64,000 nucleotides of DNA from Serinus canaria (GCF_022539315.1 NC_066316.1:36519245-36583244); one strand, 5' to 3'; counted from the stretch's first letter, positions 26,526 through 41,500 are shown. Numbers and translations: made by a program. The notes: generated from the sequence alone by a model not told the origin.

Positions 26526-29500
26526 GGGAGCAATGTGTGTAGGCACAGGCAAAATGAGTCCAGGTGGGGGGATAAAGCCCTCGGTGGTTCAGCCATGTAA
26601 GCCTGGCTTTGTTAGCAGAACAAAATGAGGCAGCTGAAGAAAGATGGGTAATGTGTTGGACCTTTAACCTGGGGAATTCTTCACCTGGTGAAACGAGGCA
26701 CTGGGGAGACAATGAACTTGCTCCAGGTGGAAACTGACTAGCCTTAAAGGGAAAATGAAGCATAGTGGAAATTTCCACTGCCATGCAGTTAGTTATCATG
26801 TATGAGGTGCACTAGCACAACCCAGAACCCAGTGCTCACAGCAAAGAGGAAGCTGAAAGGACTGTGCTGAGGGGACACTGTGCTCAGGTTCAGTACCTGG
26901 AAACTTCCATGTCTGGAAGGCATGCGACACTACAGCAGTTGAGAAGTCAAGAGCAGGAGAAAAGTGTTGCTGCAGCCAAGTATAGGACTCATCTTAAATA
27001 GTGCAAAATTAATATAAAATGTAGGGGGATTTCCCTTACAATTGTCTTTTAAGAGAAAATTTCATAATCCTTGTGCCTGTGACAACCCATGAGCATGTGG
27101 CAGATGCACGAAAGAGCATCTTTTGTTTCTTTTTTACCAAAGGCAGAAAAGCAAATCAGTGACAGACAGAAGGACAGAAACCCATCAGTGAAGCTGCACC
27201 TCAAATGAATTCAGTTTTGGGCTCCTCACTGCAAGAAAGACATTGAGGTGCTTGAGCATGTCCAGAGAAGGGCAGTGGAGCAGGGGAAGGGTCTGGAGCA
27301 CCAATGAGGAGTGGCTGAGGCAGCTGGGATTATTCAGTCTGGGGGAAAGGAGGCTGAGGGAAGATCTCACTGTTCTCTACAGCAACCTGAAAGGAGATTG
27401 TAGCAAGATGGGAGTTGGCTTCTTCTCCCATGAGTCAGGGAACTACCCCTCTCACCATAAAGGGGCTCATTCAAGAGCTGTAACTTTTATATAAAAGTTG
27501 CTCCAAAGCTGATGAAGCTTAAACAGATCACAAAACTAACAAGTTATTGTATGTTATTCATAAATGACAAAAAAGTTCCTCACTTTTTTAAGGTCTTGCT
27601 GGCTGACTGATCTCACAATAGAACTGTCTGCCAATAAAGCTGTTTCTGTCACACAACTCCACTTCTACCTTTACATATTAAAGAGTGCATGGTTTCTGAC
27701 AGTGCCAGCCCAGCTCTAAGCTGGGCACCACCACACTAGCTCTGAAGACAAAGACATTTTCTCCATCTTCTCATTTCTGCCTTGTGCCAGCAGTGGAGCA
27801 GAAGTTACACAAGCTTCATTCAAATAATTCAACCAGTAAGAGAAAGAAGTTCCTCTCAGTCTTTTCCCCAGCCCTGTGAATTTTATGTAGTTTGATTCAG
27901 GTGTATTTTGCACTTTGGCAATATCAAACAGAACACATATACCTTTACAGTTCAGTGTGTTACTCTAATGAGAGCTCAGAGATCCAGATGTAGTTTAAAG
28001 TCACAGTAAGTGCAAGTTTTGGGGTGGGAAAGAAGAGGTGGATAGGAGCACAGCTCTGCTGAGGGCCAGTGATTATTTCAGAGAGAAGACTGCACTGTAA
28101 ATAGAAAAAAAGGTTCCCTCTCCCCTCTGTTCTTTGAATCTCAGCACAGAAACAAACACTGTTCACAAGCAGCCATTAAAAACATCCAAACAAAGCTCAG
28201 AGATAAGCAAAACGAAAAGGATCCTAGTGGTCTGTCTCATTACAGTGCCAGCTCCTCATAAATTCTAGCTGAAAAACAGAAACTCAATTAATCCAGGGAG
28301 CTAATTAAGCTCAGCAACTCTATGTTAGAGCTAAAGCCAGATTCCCCAAAATCAGCAGTGCCACTTGTTAAGGAAACATGCTCAATAAGTAGACTGATTT
28401 ACAGGAGAAAAAAAATCCTGCAGTTAAACCAATAATGATCCAGATTTTAAATAATTTAGGGACTCTGCACTTGGCTAGGCTAACTTCTACCAAGCTATGC
28501 TAATAAAGGGAAGGAAAAAGTCCTTTCTCTCCCCATGTCCCTCCTTCCTTGGCTCCCTTACTTGCAAATATTACTGCAGCCACAAGTTTGGCTCAGCTTA
28601 TCTGTATGGTTTAGTTGCTTTATATGAGAATTCAACATAGCTGCTATGGAGTAACAACTGGAGCAGCTTAGGAGCCTGCCTGCCTCTCCTCGGGGCTGCC
28701 TGTGCCCTGACAGTGCAGCAGGAGTGCTGGGAAGGGGAGGGTTGGAATGCAGCTGAACAGTCCCTGTGCCTCTAGGGCAGTCATAGGGGGAAACACATGG
28801 CAAGAAAAAACGTGCCGAAACATTCCCTGACGATCTGCTGAGGACGCATTCTGGAAAGCACCTTCACACCAACCCCTCCGGGTGGCCAATACGAGCAGGA
28901 GCAGAGCAGACACCCCGTGAGGGCATTTACCCCAGCCCTGCATCAGCATGGGCACATTCCTTTGTTCAGCATCCTTCCTTCCAGCGCTGCTGCTCCCGGC
29001 TCCCGCCGCCTTCCGAGGGCCAGGCAGCGGGCAGACTAAAGCAAGGCTCTCCATCAGCATCCAAGAGGCCAAGCAAAGGGCTTGTTTGTCAGGAGGCCTC
29101 AGCTCCCGGGGCCGAGCTGCTGCCAGTCCCACGGCCGGGTCACACACGCTGAGGAGCCGCTCCCGGCGGCAGCCGCTGCAGGGAGGGCAGGGCAGCGGCC
29201 GCCTCAGCTCCCCTCTAGGTGCCAACAAGCACCTCCTGCCAGAGCGGCCTGACTCCTCCTTACCCTCTCGCCAGGCAGCTCGGGGACCATTTCGACCCTA
29301 CCCGGTGGCGATTCGGAGCGGGGACAGCAAGGGGACAGCTGGCTGCCGCTCGGAGCGCTGCCCCGGCGGAGCTGCCCGCTGCCGCGCCCGGGAGCCCCGG
29401 CCGTGAGAAACAGCGCCCGGCCCCTCGCTGCAAGGGCTGCGAGCACTCAGATGGACCCTGGGGTGGAATACCAGGGTTATTTCCTCAAACGAAAATTAAC

Positions 29501-32500
29501 TTCAAATGTTTGTAATCGATACATGAATATTCATGATCTTTTGGGAGGATTTCATAATTACTTCATTCTGCTTAGGCTCATTTGATCTGCAGTAGCGACA
29601 GCATAGCTTACACTCCTTCATCAAGATGCCAACAATTTGGCAGCATGACCTTCCCAGTTTCCTGTGCTGGAGAGCAGCTCTAGTTATTCTAATTGCAATC
29701 CCAAATGGAGTGGTACCTGAAAATAAATTGACTGCTGTTCAGTTTTAGAAACCACTCCACTTGGCACTGTTCCTTGTGTAAATAGATAACATCTCCAGGA
29801 AACTGGGAGGGTCACTCCACAAAACACTTCGCATTTTGATAAGTAACATTTTAAACGTCAACCTCCTAGAGCCTTCAGCCCACAGCATTATAGCAGAGGG
29901 CAGTGAAAGTGCACATACTCCCATGTGGAAAGAGGGGGGGGGAAAGAAAAAAAGGCAGACTTTGGTTGTCATTAATGATATGGAAATGAAACAATTCATC
30001 TATACCACTCATTAGATGTATTCCCCAAAGAAAGTTAGGCTCAAGGGTTCATACTGCCTCTGCACTTGCACACAAGGTTGCCTTATCACCTTCAGCAACA
30101 AACTTCTAGGCTTTTGGCAAATTCAAAGAAAGTTTGAGAAAATAATATGCAAAGTTTGAAGATAGTAAGTCTCTGTAAATGCTGGAAGGATTAGCAGCTG
30201 GGTGGATGGAGAGAAATCTTATTTATGCACCCACAGAATGAGACAAATGCCTTCAATTCCTCTCTTGAACACACCAGAGAAAGCGCATAGATGAGAGAAA
30301 TTCCCAAACACAGGAATATTTTTGGCCAGTATTTACACCTTTTTGGATGCCAGACTGAGAGACAAGTTGTTAGAAACATAATGTTCTTGATGCTGGTGCT
30401 CACAAAACTGCTCATTTAGATCAACAGCAAAAAAAAAAATATGCACTTACATGATACTGGGTCCTGATTAAAAACTGCCAAAACCTAAAGTAAAGCAGTA
30501 AAAATACGAAACCATCAGCATTAAAGCAAAATATACAGTCAGAAGACCCAAGTCATGCTTCCTTTTCTGGTAATCAGTGTAATACCTTTTAAATTTCCTT
30601 TTCACATACTGCTCCAAATTTTTTCACAGAGATGCATGAAACTGCTAAGACCTGATAAAAGAAGCAATCCTTGTCCATTGTCAAGGAAGATGAACTTTAC
30701 AGCAGCCAAGAGATCTGCTAACTAGGTTGGGAATTAAACAGGCTAAGCAAGTTTCAAAACTGAGGAATTTTTAATGTCATCTCCCATTTCCAGCAGACAC
30801 ACACTGGCCTCAGTTGTTCAGCTTCAAACTAACTACAAATTAAAACCCCATTCTTTCCACTTAAGAATAATGTATTGGCATGTACGGGAACTATGTAAAG
30901 ATCATAGACAACATGCATAACTCTCTTTCTAAAAATCAGGATAACTAATAGGGGTAAGTATGGACTTAGCTATCTAACTTTACACATCCATTTGCTTTAG
31001 AGAAGAGTAAGAAAGCTGACTTTTCCATTACACCTATTTCTTTAACAACCTAGGACTGAAAGCCAATTGCATTTCAAGGTCTCAATTTACTTTACTACTC
31101 AAGGGTCAAAATAAGTTTCTTAGACACGTGCAATGATGCTTGCAGGATCTAACGAACAGAGCACTCTCTGGCCTGCAGATCCTTGGCCTCTATATTTGTA
31201 CTGCCATCAGTCAATACGAGTGGGGTGACCTTGTGAGGAAGTGGAGAGATACCAAGAACTCCTTTCACATAAAAATGAAAGGCTATCAGACAGCCAAAAC
31301 TTTCATCCACAGATGGGCTGAGCTACTCACACAATTGGCTGATTCAGAGATGTGATGAGACAGGCTGAGCAATAGCAGTGATGATGGTGACTTGCATGGC
31401 AAATACAGATCATAGATGAAAATATCCTGCCTGTGCCTGCATTTTGTTTAATTTCACAAACCAGCCCCAAAAATTAGGATTTTATTAACTGAAATCCACT
31501 GGCACTGTGGTCCAAACTCAGCTGTCACTGAAATTTCCAGAAAAGCTCCCATACGCTTCATCAGCATCTGAAATGGGTTTTTATAGATTTAGTGACAGGA
31601 TACATGAGACAAAGACGGAACCAGTCCCTTCTGACGTCAAATACAAGGCATTGAAATTAAACTGTGGAACCACAGGCAGTTTTATGATGACAGTTTTGGC
31701 AGCATGGGACCAAATCTAGCAGCTGGTGCAAGGCAGTGGGAATTCTGTCAGCTATAAACATAGGCATAAGGAAACTAAATGTTTGATTCTTTTATATCTC
31801 TCACACTCCATTATACTTCATTCACAGAGAAGCCTAAATAAAACCTGAGGGACTCCAGGCTATGCAAGTTCTATGTGCTGTATAAGTAAAAGCAACAAAA
31901 TTGGTATATAAATATTTTTAATGTATATATTTGCTATTTAACCCAAATGGAGATAGGCTGCTTCAATACATTTATCTTCATCCATGCAGCAATTTAAAAT
32001 TTTAAATTATGCACATGCATTTTCATATTATCTGAAGTTTCACCCCCCCTTTAAATGGATTCTTCTATTTATTTTGCCCGCTATAGTAAAATTGATTAGA
32101 CAAGATTCTCAATCACCTCTTGTATATCTGACACTTTGAGATCTTCTCATAGCCTGACACAGGAAAGGAAAGGAACTCTTTTAAACTTGCTGGTTAGTAA
32201 TTATCACATTTTTAGTAACAAATTTTACTACAATTGTTTGCAGTTTTACCTGAGGTGACCAGGACATGCTTTAGAGCCCATTATGTTTATTCTGCTCAGA
32301 AGAACAACTATAAATTTGAATATTTCCATGTTAATAGCTGCCTTTCCACAAGGCTGATAGTCAGAACAGAGTTGTGAGCGGCAGAAAGCAATATACCATA
32401 CTGAAGTTTGTATGTATTTAGTTTTAAATCACAAAAAGATCTGTCTTAAAGTTAGCTGTTCAAAATCCAAGAAGCACTAAAACAAAATTTCAGAGGTAAG

Positions 32501-35500
32501 CTGAACCAGTTTTTCATAAAAAGATCCTTTCAAACTTTAACTGTCTTTAAAAAGCCTCAGACTGGAATCATTTACAATGTGCCTGGAAGGTCCTACTTCT
32601 GTTTACAAAGCCACTGCTGATACTGAGGAATTCCCACAGCTGAAAATAGTTGAGGCTTGAGTACTTTTTGGCAAAGTACTTATTTTAGCCTTACACTCTA
32701 TCCTTGGCATCTGCTGTTGAATTTAGCCAGACAGGATGCTATAATGACATTTGGCCTGAATCAGTACAGCCATTCTTACGTTCTTAGAATTGGCTTCTAA
32801 AGGTTCACAGCCCGACTCTGCAGCCTCCTTCCTGCATCCCCTCTGCACACCTGCTGTGACCTCCCAAGGACCAGCAAAGAGTTCCTCAGCATTCAATCAA
32901 CCCAACCCTGGCCAATACATCTGGAGACACAGAGAGGCCAAGAGGAAAGACAGTCATTCTGGTAAAGACAGCACATGGACTACTGCCATAGAGGGAGAAG
33001 GAGGAAAGAAATGCATTGCTTGGTTCTGTGAGCCTAAGCCCCATGGGACAGCATCCAAGCACAGGTGATAGAGAGAACAATACAATCCTCCTTAAGCATT
33101 TAGAAAACCCATCCTTAAAAATATTATGGCTTTCTAACACTGCCCCCACACATTTCCATTTAGTAGTGGCATGCCAAGTACTTTTCTGTTTGGTTTCCAT
33201 TGCTCTCCCTCCCCAGGGATGGGAATGCCCCTGGCCACATGTATAGACACGTGCTCTCTATCCCTTAACTCTGTTTGGGTATGCAAGCCAAATTAATTTC
33301 ATTTTCTCATGTGAAAAACTCCCCTTGCCAGACTTTCTTGTGCTTGCTTCAGTCTCAATTCATCCTTCATCTGTGTGGGAGACCAGCACTGCACCCAGGA
33401 GAGGAATTGCTAGGCCCTTGCATAACTATTACTATTTTTCTGCTGTCATTCCTAGTATCTCCTCAGATTTCATTACCTTGTCACTGTTAATTTAGCTGTG
33501 GACACCTGTGACCATTACCCAAAATGCCTAAATCAGCACACACCCCATCCCCTTTCTAGCTGATGAGCTCCCAGAGTGCATCAGAAATTATCAGCAGTCC
33601 ATCAGGGCATGCCCTGGCATCAGTGCCATTTGTATTTCTGCAGCCCTCGAGGTCCCAGAGCTGCTCCCATCTGATGTTCTGACCTGTCTTTGTACAAACG
33701 ATGGCTCTCAGCTTTGTGTAAGCAGTCACTATGATTAGTGCTCCTGCTCTGTGTGCCAGGGCTGCTGATGATAACACCAAATAAAACCTCTCCTAAAACT
33801 GGTCCTTGAAGAACTTCCCTAGTAGCCTTCCCTCTAGTTTGCTAGCTCCCACTTCCATGCTAGCTACTGTTGTCACTGCAGTCTTTACTACTTGATGCAC
33901 CTTACTGTTCCTTGACTTCTTCAGCTTAACTAGTGAATTCTCAGGGGACACCAATCCAGGCATTTACTCAAATCTAGACAAATGAAATTTCTTTCACCCA
34001 GACATGGGGTACCACATCTGCACAGAACAGAGGGCGAGGGCTGTATCCAGAAGGCTGTGTCCAAATGTATCCCCATCTTGAAAGGAGGGTTGAATTTAAA
34101 TGCACGGACATCTGTTCCAGATTTCCTGCTCTTGGGAACAGTCAAGATATTTCAAGGTTTACCATCTGAGAAGGCAGTATTTGTTGTCTGGATTTACTTT
34201 AAAGTGAGTTTCAGCTCAGGGTTTCCTCTTTTGCTCCTCTCACGTCTGAATGATAATACCAAATTATTGTTGGAGCAAGATTTTCTTAACATCTCAGTAT
34301 TAACTTTTGCAGCTATTGCACTAGCAAAAGTTGACCATTTAATTCAGATGATTTAGCAGGGAATTAATGAAATCTTCTCTTTGCTCTACTTTTCCCCCTC
34401 CTCCTCCACACACAGACGAGCAAATAATTTACAGAGAAGTTTGTCTGCTGGCTGTAAGAGTTTTACTCAGTAGGAAAATACATTCATGAAATTGCATTTC
34501 AAATGGTGAGGATCTGGATAAATGAACAAGTTTTTCAATGAACAGAGGAAGAAATGAAGGCTAGTTTGCCAGAGTTTGTGTCCTGTGTTATTCCATTTTC
34601 CATACTTTGGCTGTCCCCTCAACCCCACCTTGCCACATCCCACCTAACTCACCTTCAGGTGCAGCTCTGTCCTCTCTCCTTGCTGGTTTGTGCATGCTGG
34701 CTGGCATTTGGCTCAGCTGGCTGGCAAACCAGCATGCAACAGAGCAGTGTCATCACAGCTTCATGGCCCAGCCTGCTTCTGCCCCACCCCTCTCTCAGTC
34801 TCAAGAATCTTGCTCAGACCTCACATCTAAAGGCCTGTGCCTGCATTAAATCTGATTGGAAATGGTCAATTTAACAGCCAATTAAAAAATGTGTTTGGAT
34901 GACTGGCAGTGAGATTGTCTGACCATGTATGCTTTGGCTTCTCAAGAGATAGCTAAAATTCTCTCACAGCACCCATGTCAGAGAAAGTTCTGCTCACAGA
35001 GTTTGTCTGGGTTCACGATTTAGAAGTACAACATTGTGCATAGCAGTCATTCCCACCAGCAGCTACTGAGGACAGACGGGACATTTCCCATATTAGCACT
35101 CTGAGAGTGATTAGAGCCACCTATTTATAGCTGTGCAATGAAAAAAATCTCAGCTCACAGATGTCAAGTTAGCCAGGCTTTTATGTCTTTCCTATCCGGT
35201 GGCTTAGATTATTCCTGCCTTAAAATTTTTCAGATCCAGGTTGTGACTTTATATCCAATTAATTCTGTGAGAGGACAGCAGTTCTAAAATGAACACAGAG
35301 TAAACAAAATCATTAAGAAAAGGACTGCTACGAGAGTTCAAGTTGTCATTGTGTTGTTAATATTCTTCAGTTGTTCAGGTTTAAAGGGCTTTTTGTGTGT
35401 TGTATGACATATTAAATATGTAGGAAAGGGCTTGAATGGCCTTTTCTGTTTTCAAAGCCACTACTGTACCAATTTTAAAAAATAATAATTACCCAAAAGG

Positions 35501-38500
35501 GACTAGAGAAGTTTTGACAGCCCATGAACCTTCCCTCAGTGCAGCTGATTTGCATATACTGTAGCTAAGAGGTGTATTTGACCCAAGCATTTATAATTAA
35601 CCCTTAACTTGTCATAGCTAAAGAAAAGCTTTATTTTCATTTCAGTGATTTCGTTGCACTGCAATTCCAAGAAACACCAATTAGCTATCAAATGCTGACA
35701 ACTCACACTTAGCACTGATTAGGGCTAGATGTGAACTATAAACCTATCACATTACTATAGTGCAACAGCTCATTACCAGTCTAGATTTCCTAACTAATCT
35801 TTTCTACTAATTTTTATTTAGGGACCTACTGGCCAGCTCATCTGAAAATTATATGCTAATGATCCGTGAAGAATTGAGAGTTCTAAATGGTAACATGGGA
35901 GAAAAAAATAATTCTGTTTGATCTCTTTATGTTATGATAGATGCCATTTAATCAATTAGGACAGCAGAACATATCATTCCATTCCAGACCTGGCAAATAC
36001 AAAGGAAACCAGGAAAGGGTGAAAGCTTCACACATCTTGACCTCCCCCACAATATCATATATAGTATGAGAGAATGTTTGGGAGCACAGTCACTGAAACA
36101 GCAGTCAAGACACTGTTTCCTGTGGGTGTCCTGCAACAGGGGCTTGCCAAGGATGTGCCTGCTGCTAGAAGAAGGGACCTGTCAGAGACGGGGTCACAGC
36201 ATTGTGCACTGTGCCTTGTGGAGATGTCAGGCAGGCCTGCTGCCAGTTAAGCCTCCAAAAGACTTAACATGGGGGGCTGGGCCCCTGGAATGTCCCAGAA
36301 TCAGAAATGCAGCTTATTATTATTCCTGCCTCCTTCTCCCCCACCTGCTTGAGATTATGAAAGTATTTGAGAAACTAAAGATATGTCAACAATGACTGCT
36401 TCAGTTTTTTGCCAGAACTCTATGATAAGTCAAAGTTATTTCCAAGGTACACTGGAGATGCAGAAGGAGAAGAACACTATGTTTCATAATGCTACCACTT
36501 GCTTATGAGTAGAAAATATTATAGATGGAAAGAGATAAGTAGAATCAGGTATGAAAAGGTGCCTGATCCATACTCTGCTAAACTTGTGTGAATTAAGGGC
36601 ATCATGGGATATAAAAGTCCTATATTTAATAACTAATATTAAAAAAATTGAGAGCAATGACAGAAATATTTGAAAAGCAGAACATGATCACATTTAGGGG
36701 CTATCTCATCTCCTGCTGTCTCACTGGGATGTTTCTTTTCTGAAGACTGTGATATTCACCCAACAATACTAATATTGTTTCTGATGTTTACTGCTTCCAA
36801 TGCTGAATGAGTCCAAAATAGACATTATCACACACTAATGCCTAAAAACCCCCAAATTATGTCTCTAAAACAACTACTCAAACATATCCATTGCTGGTCT
36901 GTACTTGTGCAATTCAAAACTTGGATAATGGCAGAGCACATTATGCTTAGCATGTTCTCAACTCATCCAGCCCTGACCTCAAGACAATAAGTCTTTAGTA
37001 TGCCAAAAACTGGACTATTTTTCCTAAATATGGCAGTAGAGATTTTTTCCTTCCTGTTGAGGAAGGAGCAAAAATCCCTTATGACTGCCCTTCTTGGAAC
37101 CTGCACAGCAAGAGGAGTGAAGATCTGCCACTCTGCCCAGATTTTTAAATCTCCCAAAAGAATATTTTGTACATAAATATGCAAAGGTTTTCAAATTTAA
37201 GTGCCAGAAATGTTTCAATATGAGCATAATCAGACCACAGGGTTGGGAGATGTTGCTTCACTATAATAAAGGAGCCAGAAGGAAAAAGCACTCTACAGAT
37301 AGACCTATTGCATACTATGAGGTTAACCAAGGAGAATTTACTCATACATTCAGGCATTGCAAAATGCAGTGAAAGATAATATGAGCAGTACATAACTTAC
37401 AATGTCATCATAGAACACTTAACTCTTTTTTAGATAAGTCTATTTGTATTTATGTCAATAATCATTGGTAACATTTTTTTATTTGGCTTCTGGTGAAATG
37501 AAGAAGTACTTTCAAATTATGGAGTCTTAAAAATGAGCTTCTATTAAGCTTCAGTTAGTGGCACAGTTAATCAGAGAAGACTCAGAATTTACTAGCTAAC
37601 GTGAATTACAGATTAGATATTAGTAGAAAACGTTGTATTTTTTTAATTCTGAGAGAAGAATTAAGGTGAAACAATACGCTGGTAACACATATCCATATGA
37701 ATATGAACACAACATTTTTAAGAAATTTATGTTTGTTCTGAAATTAAGTTTAGTTCCAATAGAGAGATAACACAGCTGTTTAATGCATAAAATAGATAAG
37801 TAATTGCTGGCCAAAATGACTCTCACATACCCACACTATTACTGTTAGAGTTGAATATTAGGTTACTATAATTTCATACACAGCCTGCAATATTCTTTAT
37901 TCATAGCCCACATCTAAATGTTGCCTGTTGAAAAGATCTGGTGGGTTTTTTTCACTCTCTTCAGTTAACTGTTGTTCTCTGGTCTTCCATGGGAGGAATA
38001 TGCTTAGGAACAGCAGCTTTCCCAATGATTAGGTATCAGAACAGCTATTAGTGTGATGGCTCAGATTCCTCAAAGAATCAGGTATTACTCCAGAGAGAAG
38101 CACTGTTGATGGCTGGAACCTGGCCAATGGAATTAAAAATCTTTTTATACTCTCTTTTGCATGGGTGTGATATAATAGCATTTTCAGAGGAACTATGAAT
38201 TTTCTTGGGAGGATGAAAAAAGCCATTTCAATTTTCAGAGTACACCTAACATAGGGTAGCTGTGATACCATCAGAGACCAGGTGATTTCTGCTACAGTGC
38301 CTCAGAAGCATTATGTCCCTGCCTGGACTATGCCTGGCCCTGATGGGAAGAAGGTGGCAGTCCCTGGGAGCATGAAAGCATGAACACTCAGATTCACAGC
38401 AGCCAGAGACTTCCTGCAAACAACATCCTCAAGGCCATGAGACTCCCTGCTCTGTGATGGGTGTGAGGAGAACAGACCTGGCACCTGCAAATGGACACAC

Positions 38501-41500
38501 AGGACTTTACCACTTGTGTAACACACTTGATTTTTATGTCTGACACACACATGAAGGATTCTAGGCAAAGGAGCTCACAAAGGAATGTGTCCTGGTTTCA
38601 GCTCCAACAGACTGCAATCACAAGTAGCACAAAACCAATAAAAGCCACTGATTGCAATGCCATTGCACAGCACATAGCCATCCAAAACGGCAGCAGTCAC
38701 CTAACAAGAAACAGAAAATCTGTTACCAGCTTTACAGAATTATTTTGTATTCTCTATGATGCAAAGACTCTATAAGTTACCAAAGCACACCCTCACTTTT
38801 TCTGTAAAACCCACTCCACAGTAAGCAGTTTCAACATTAGCAGAAAAAAAGCAGGAGCATTTCACAAATCTCACCAGAGGAGTTTTTTAGGGTGCCAACA
38901 GGTTCTCTTTCATCCGTATTTTCAGAGTCAAGTCTTATTCAGGTTTGGTCCTCATCATCCCCTGCTCTCCCCCATAGTTTATACATCAATGCAAACTACT
39001 ACAACTACAGCAGCTGCTCTCAGTTGCCTGTGATGTGAGATCTGTTCTCCATCACACCAGTAATGTGCACATGTGAGAGAGATGTCCAGCATTCAAGAGG
39101 TGCATGTTGGCATGATCTGACTGAGAACACAGAGCTCCTAGAAAACTCTCTCTCTGAACAAGTGCAGTTATTTCTCCAACACCCTACCTTTGAAAACATT
39201 TCTGTTTGTTATGTTGACATGCCAGCTGTGTAGCAGATCTGGATACTGCATCTAATTCCCACCCTCCTGCACAAGCATGTAACTTAAAAACACTTCGCTC
39301 AGAGCCTGTGAAAACTGTTGTTTGCAAGGGAGAAGTAGCACAGTCTAGGAGCACAAAAGATTCTGCTACTCTATTTATAGCTAGAGGCAGACATGAAAAT
39401 TGTGTTCAATCCTTAAAATACTGCTCCAAGGAGATTCAGGTCCCACCTGCACAGAGATGATGATGTGCCTTTAACAGCCCACCTTGTAAGGGCCCCTCCT
39501 CCTTCGTTCTCTGCTGTGTCTGAGCTGAGCCATGTTTGTAACAGCACCCAAAACAGCCACCACTGCTGCTCTCTGGAACCACCAGCACCAAAGGGAGCCT
39601 CAAGGACTGATATTTCTGACAGTGTGGACATACATTTTTTCATTGATTTTCAAAGAGACTGAGGTTTTGTTTCTGACCAAGAGCATGAACTAAGGAATGG
39701 GGAGAGAACAATTTGGTAAATTCCACCATCTCTCAAAAAAAACCCATTGGAAAATAATTTTAAATTGTAGTAATTTTAAATGCAGTTGGTAGGACATTTT
39801 TTTTCTGATGGAATGATAAGGTAAAACAAAGCTAAAAGACAATACAGATAAAACAGTTAAATCTACTGTCTGATATTAATTTTACTGAGTCTTGTCAGAT
39901 ATTTCTAGAAAGCATATCACCTGGATGGCGCTTACAAAGAAAATTTTAAAAACTAAAGTAATCTAACAAGTTCATCCTGCAGCATGAGGACTGTCTAACC
40001 AGCAGTTAGACAGTTCTAACCAGCCTGCTTAAATCTAAAACGCCAATGCATATTTTAAAAAACCCACATCTGTTCATTGTGTATAGACCTGGAGGCAACC
40101 ACCAGCCAAAAACTTTGATCATCCAGCAGAATCTTGTATCTGAAGAGCACAAGAGGATTATCTCCATTGCTTTACTCTCAAATGTGTTATGAAAACAAAA
40201 ACTTCAGTAAAAAAAAACATCTTGCAGTTGTAATGTCATTCAAATACTCTTGAAGCAATAAGGCAAACCGGCTGAAGTACCCTCCACTTAAACCACACAA
40301 TTCTCTTAAAACCTTCTAGGGCCTGTCACTCCTTTGAGAGGGTGATGTCCAAATAGAGTCCAAGAAAAGAAGGAGTTTGAAGAAAAAATGTTCAACTATT
40401 TGCCCAGAAAATGTAAGCAAAGGTTATATCTATTCTGAAGTTAAAGTCACAAATACTATTTATATACACTGAAGAGGAAAAACAATAGTCCTGCTTGTGC
40501 CACTTCAGTAATCTCAAATCCCCATTTGTGTGGCAAGTTTGTGCATAAACTTCTTGACCTTCAAATTCATGGTCACAGACCCATTTGCAACCAACCAATA
40601 GACCATTGTACTTTTGCAGTTTTCACACTCACCAATTCCATCAATTACGTCCCTTGCAATTCCAAATAAACTCAAAATTAGGTAACACTTAACCACATAC
40701 TACCTCTTTCAACAAATAAGCTGCTAATCATCAAATACAGAACATGAAATATCCCTTAGCAAGGATTTGAGGATTATCTCATCTAATTAAATATAAGCAT
40801 GTTTTCTAATCTGTGGGTTTAAGCCAAATCCCAATAAAAAGATTTCCATTGATTTACATAAAGTTTTGGATCAAGCACTGGGAGAACTTGATTTTGCAAT
40901 TTGAAGAGAAAGAGACTTTAAAAAAATGCATAACTAAATGATAAAGGGAAAAAAGTTGTTAACTCATTTAAATCATCTGGCACAGGAATGGACTGCTAGG
41001 GTAAGGTCTCGAGAAACACACCACTGAAAGTTTCTGTATTTCTTTGACATCATGAAAGTTTAACAATCCATCCAACCACTGGTTTTCAGGCTCCTAAAAG
41101 CAGATTTGATATTGTTAGACACACTGGAACACATTATATTGTTTATTTATATAACTACCAGCCATCCACAGACACTTGACAATCAAGGACAAAGATAAAT
41201 TACCAAAAGGAATTACAGATATTGAAAATTGTCAAAGATTTGGACCCAGAACTCTGCATTGAAATTGCATAAGCCTAGCCCTTAACCTGTCTTAAACAGT
41301 TTATTATGTAAATGTTAATGGATAATTGTTGGTTACAAGTTTATTTTGCTTTTAAATTATTCTACCAACTAAGCGTTCACTTCAGCTCTTGAGAAGTTAT
41401 TCCACTAATAGGAATCCCTGTTAGCATGCTTTAAAGTTTATATTCCTCCACATCATTACTTTAAAATAAGAAATCATTCTGCCACTTTGTCTCACCAGAC

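Larger units (their letters stand above)
20579..28859 (-). other. KIF26B: 28-kb KIF26B intron, 3' portion
   Basis: First part (in window coordinates) of the 28.1-kb phase-2 intron 20579-48670. It holds a hairpin near 23808-23842, a C11 run, an AG microsatellite, a possible MIR piece near 26.68 kb and a CR1 LINE fragment near 27.2-27.44 kb. The rest is AT-rich intronic DNA without recognisable genes. Confidence 0.8.

Noticed and set aside
26437..26628. Plus-strand frame with repeated Arg-Glu
   Set aside because: It is translation of the AG microsatellite.
27243..27494. 83-codon plus-strand frame
   Set aside because: It is inside the CR1 fragment and in a broken context; not a host gene.
28668..29406. 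Overlapping 186-codon (minus) and 152-codon (plus) open frames in the CpG island
   Set aside because: Both strands are open at once, as expected where GC-rich sequence has few stop codons. Neither peptide has domain-like order or a family resemblance.
29451..29585. Short plus-strand frame starting ATGGACCCTGGG at the edge of the CpG island
   Set aside because: Only 45 codons from this ATG, no recognised family and no clear splice donor. It could be a leader exon of an antisense RNA but cannot be supported as coding.
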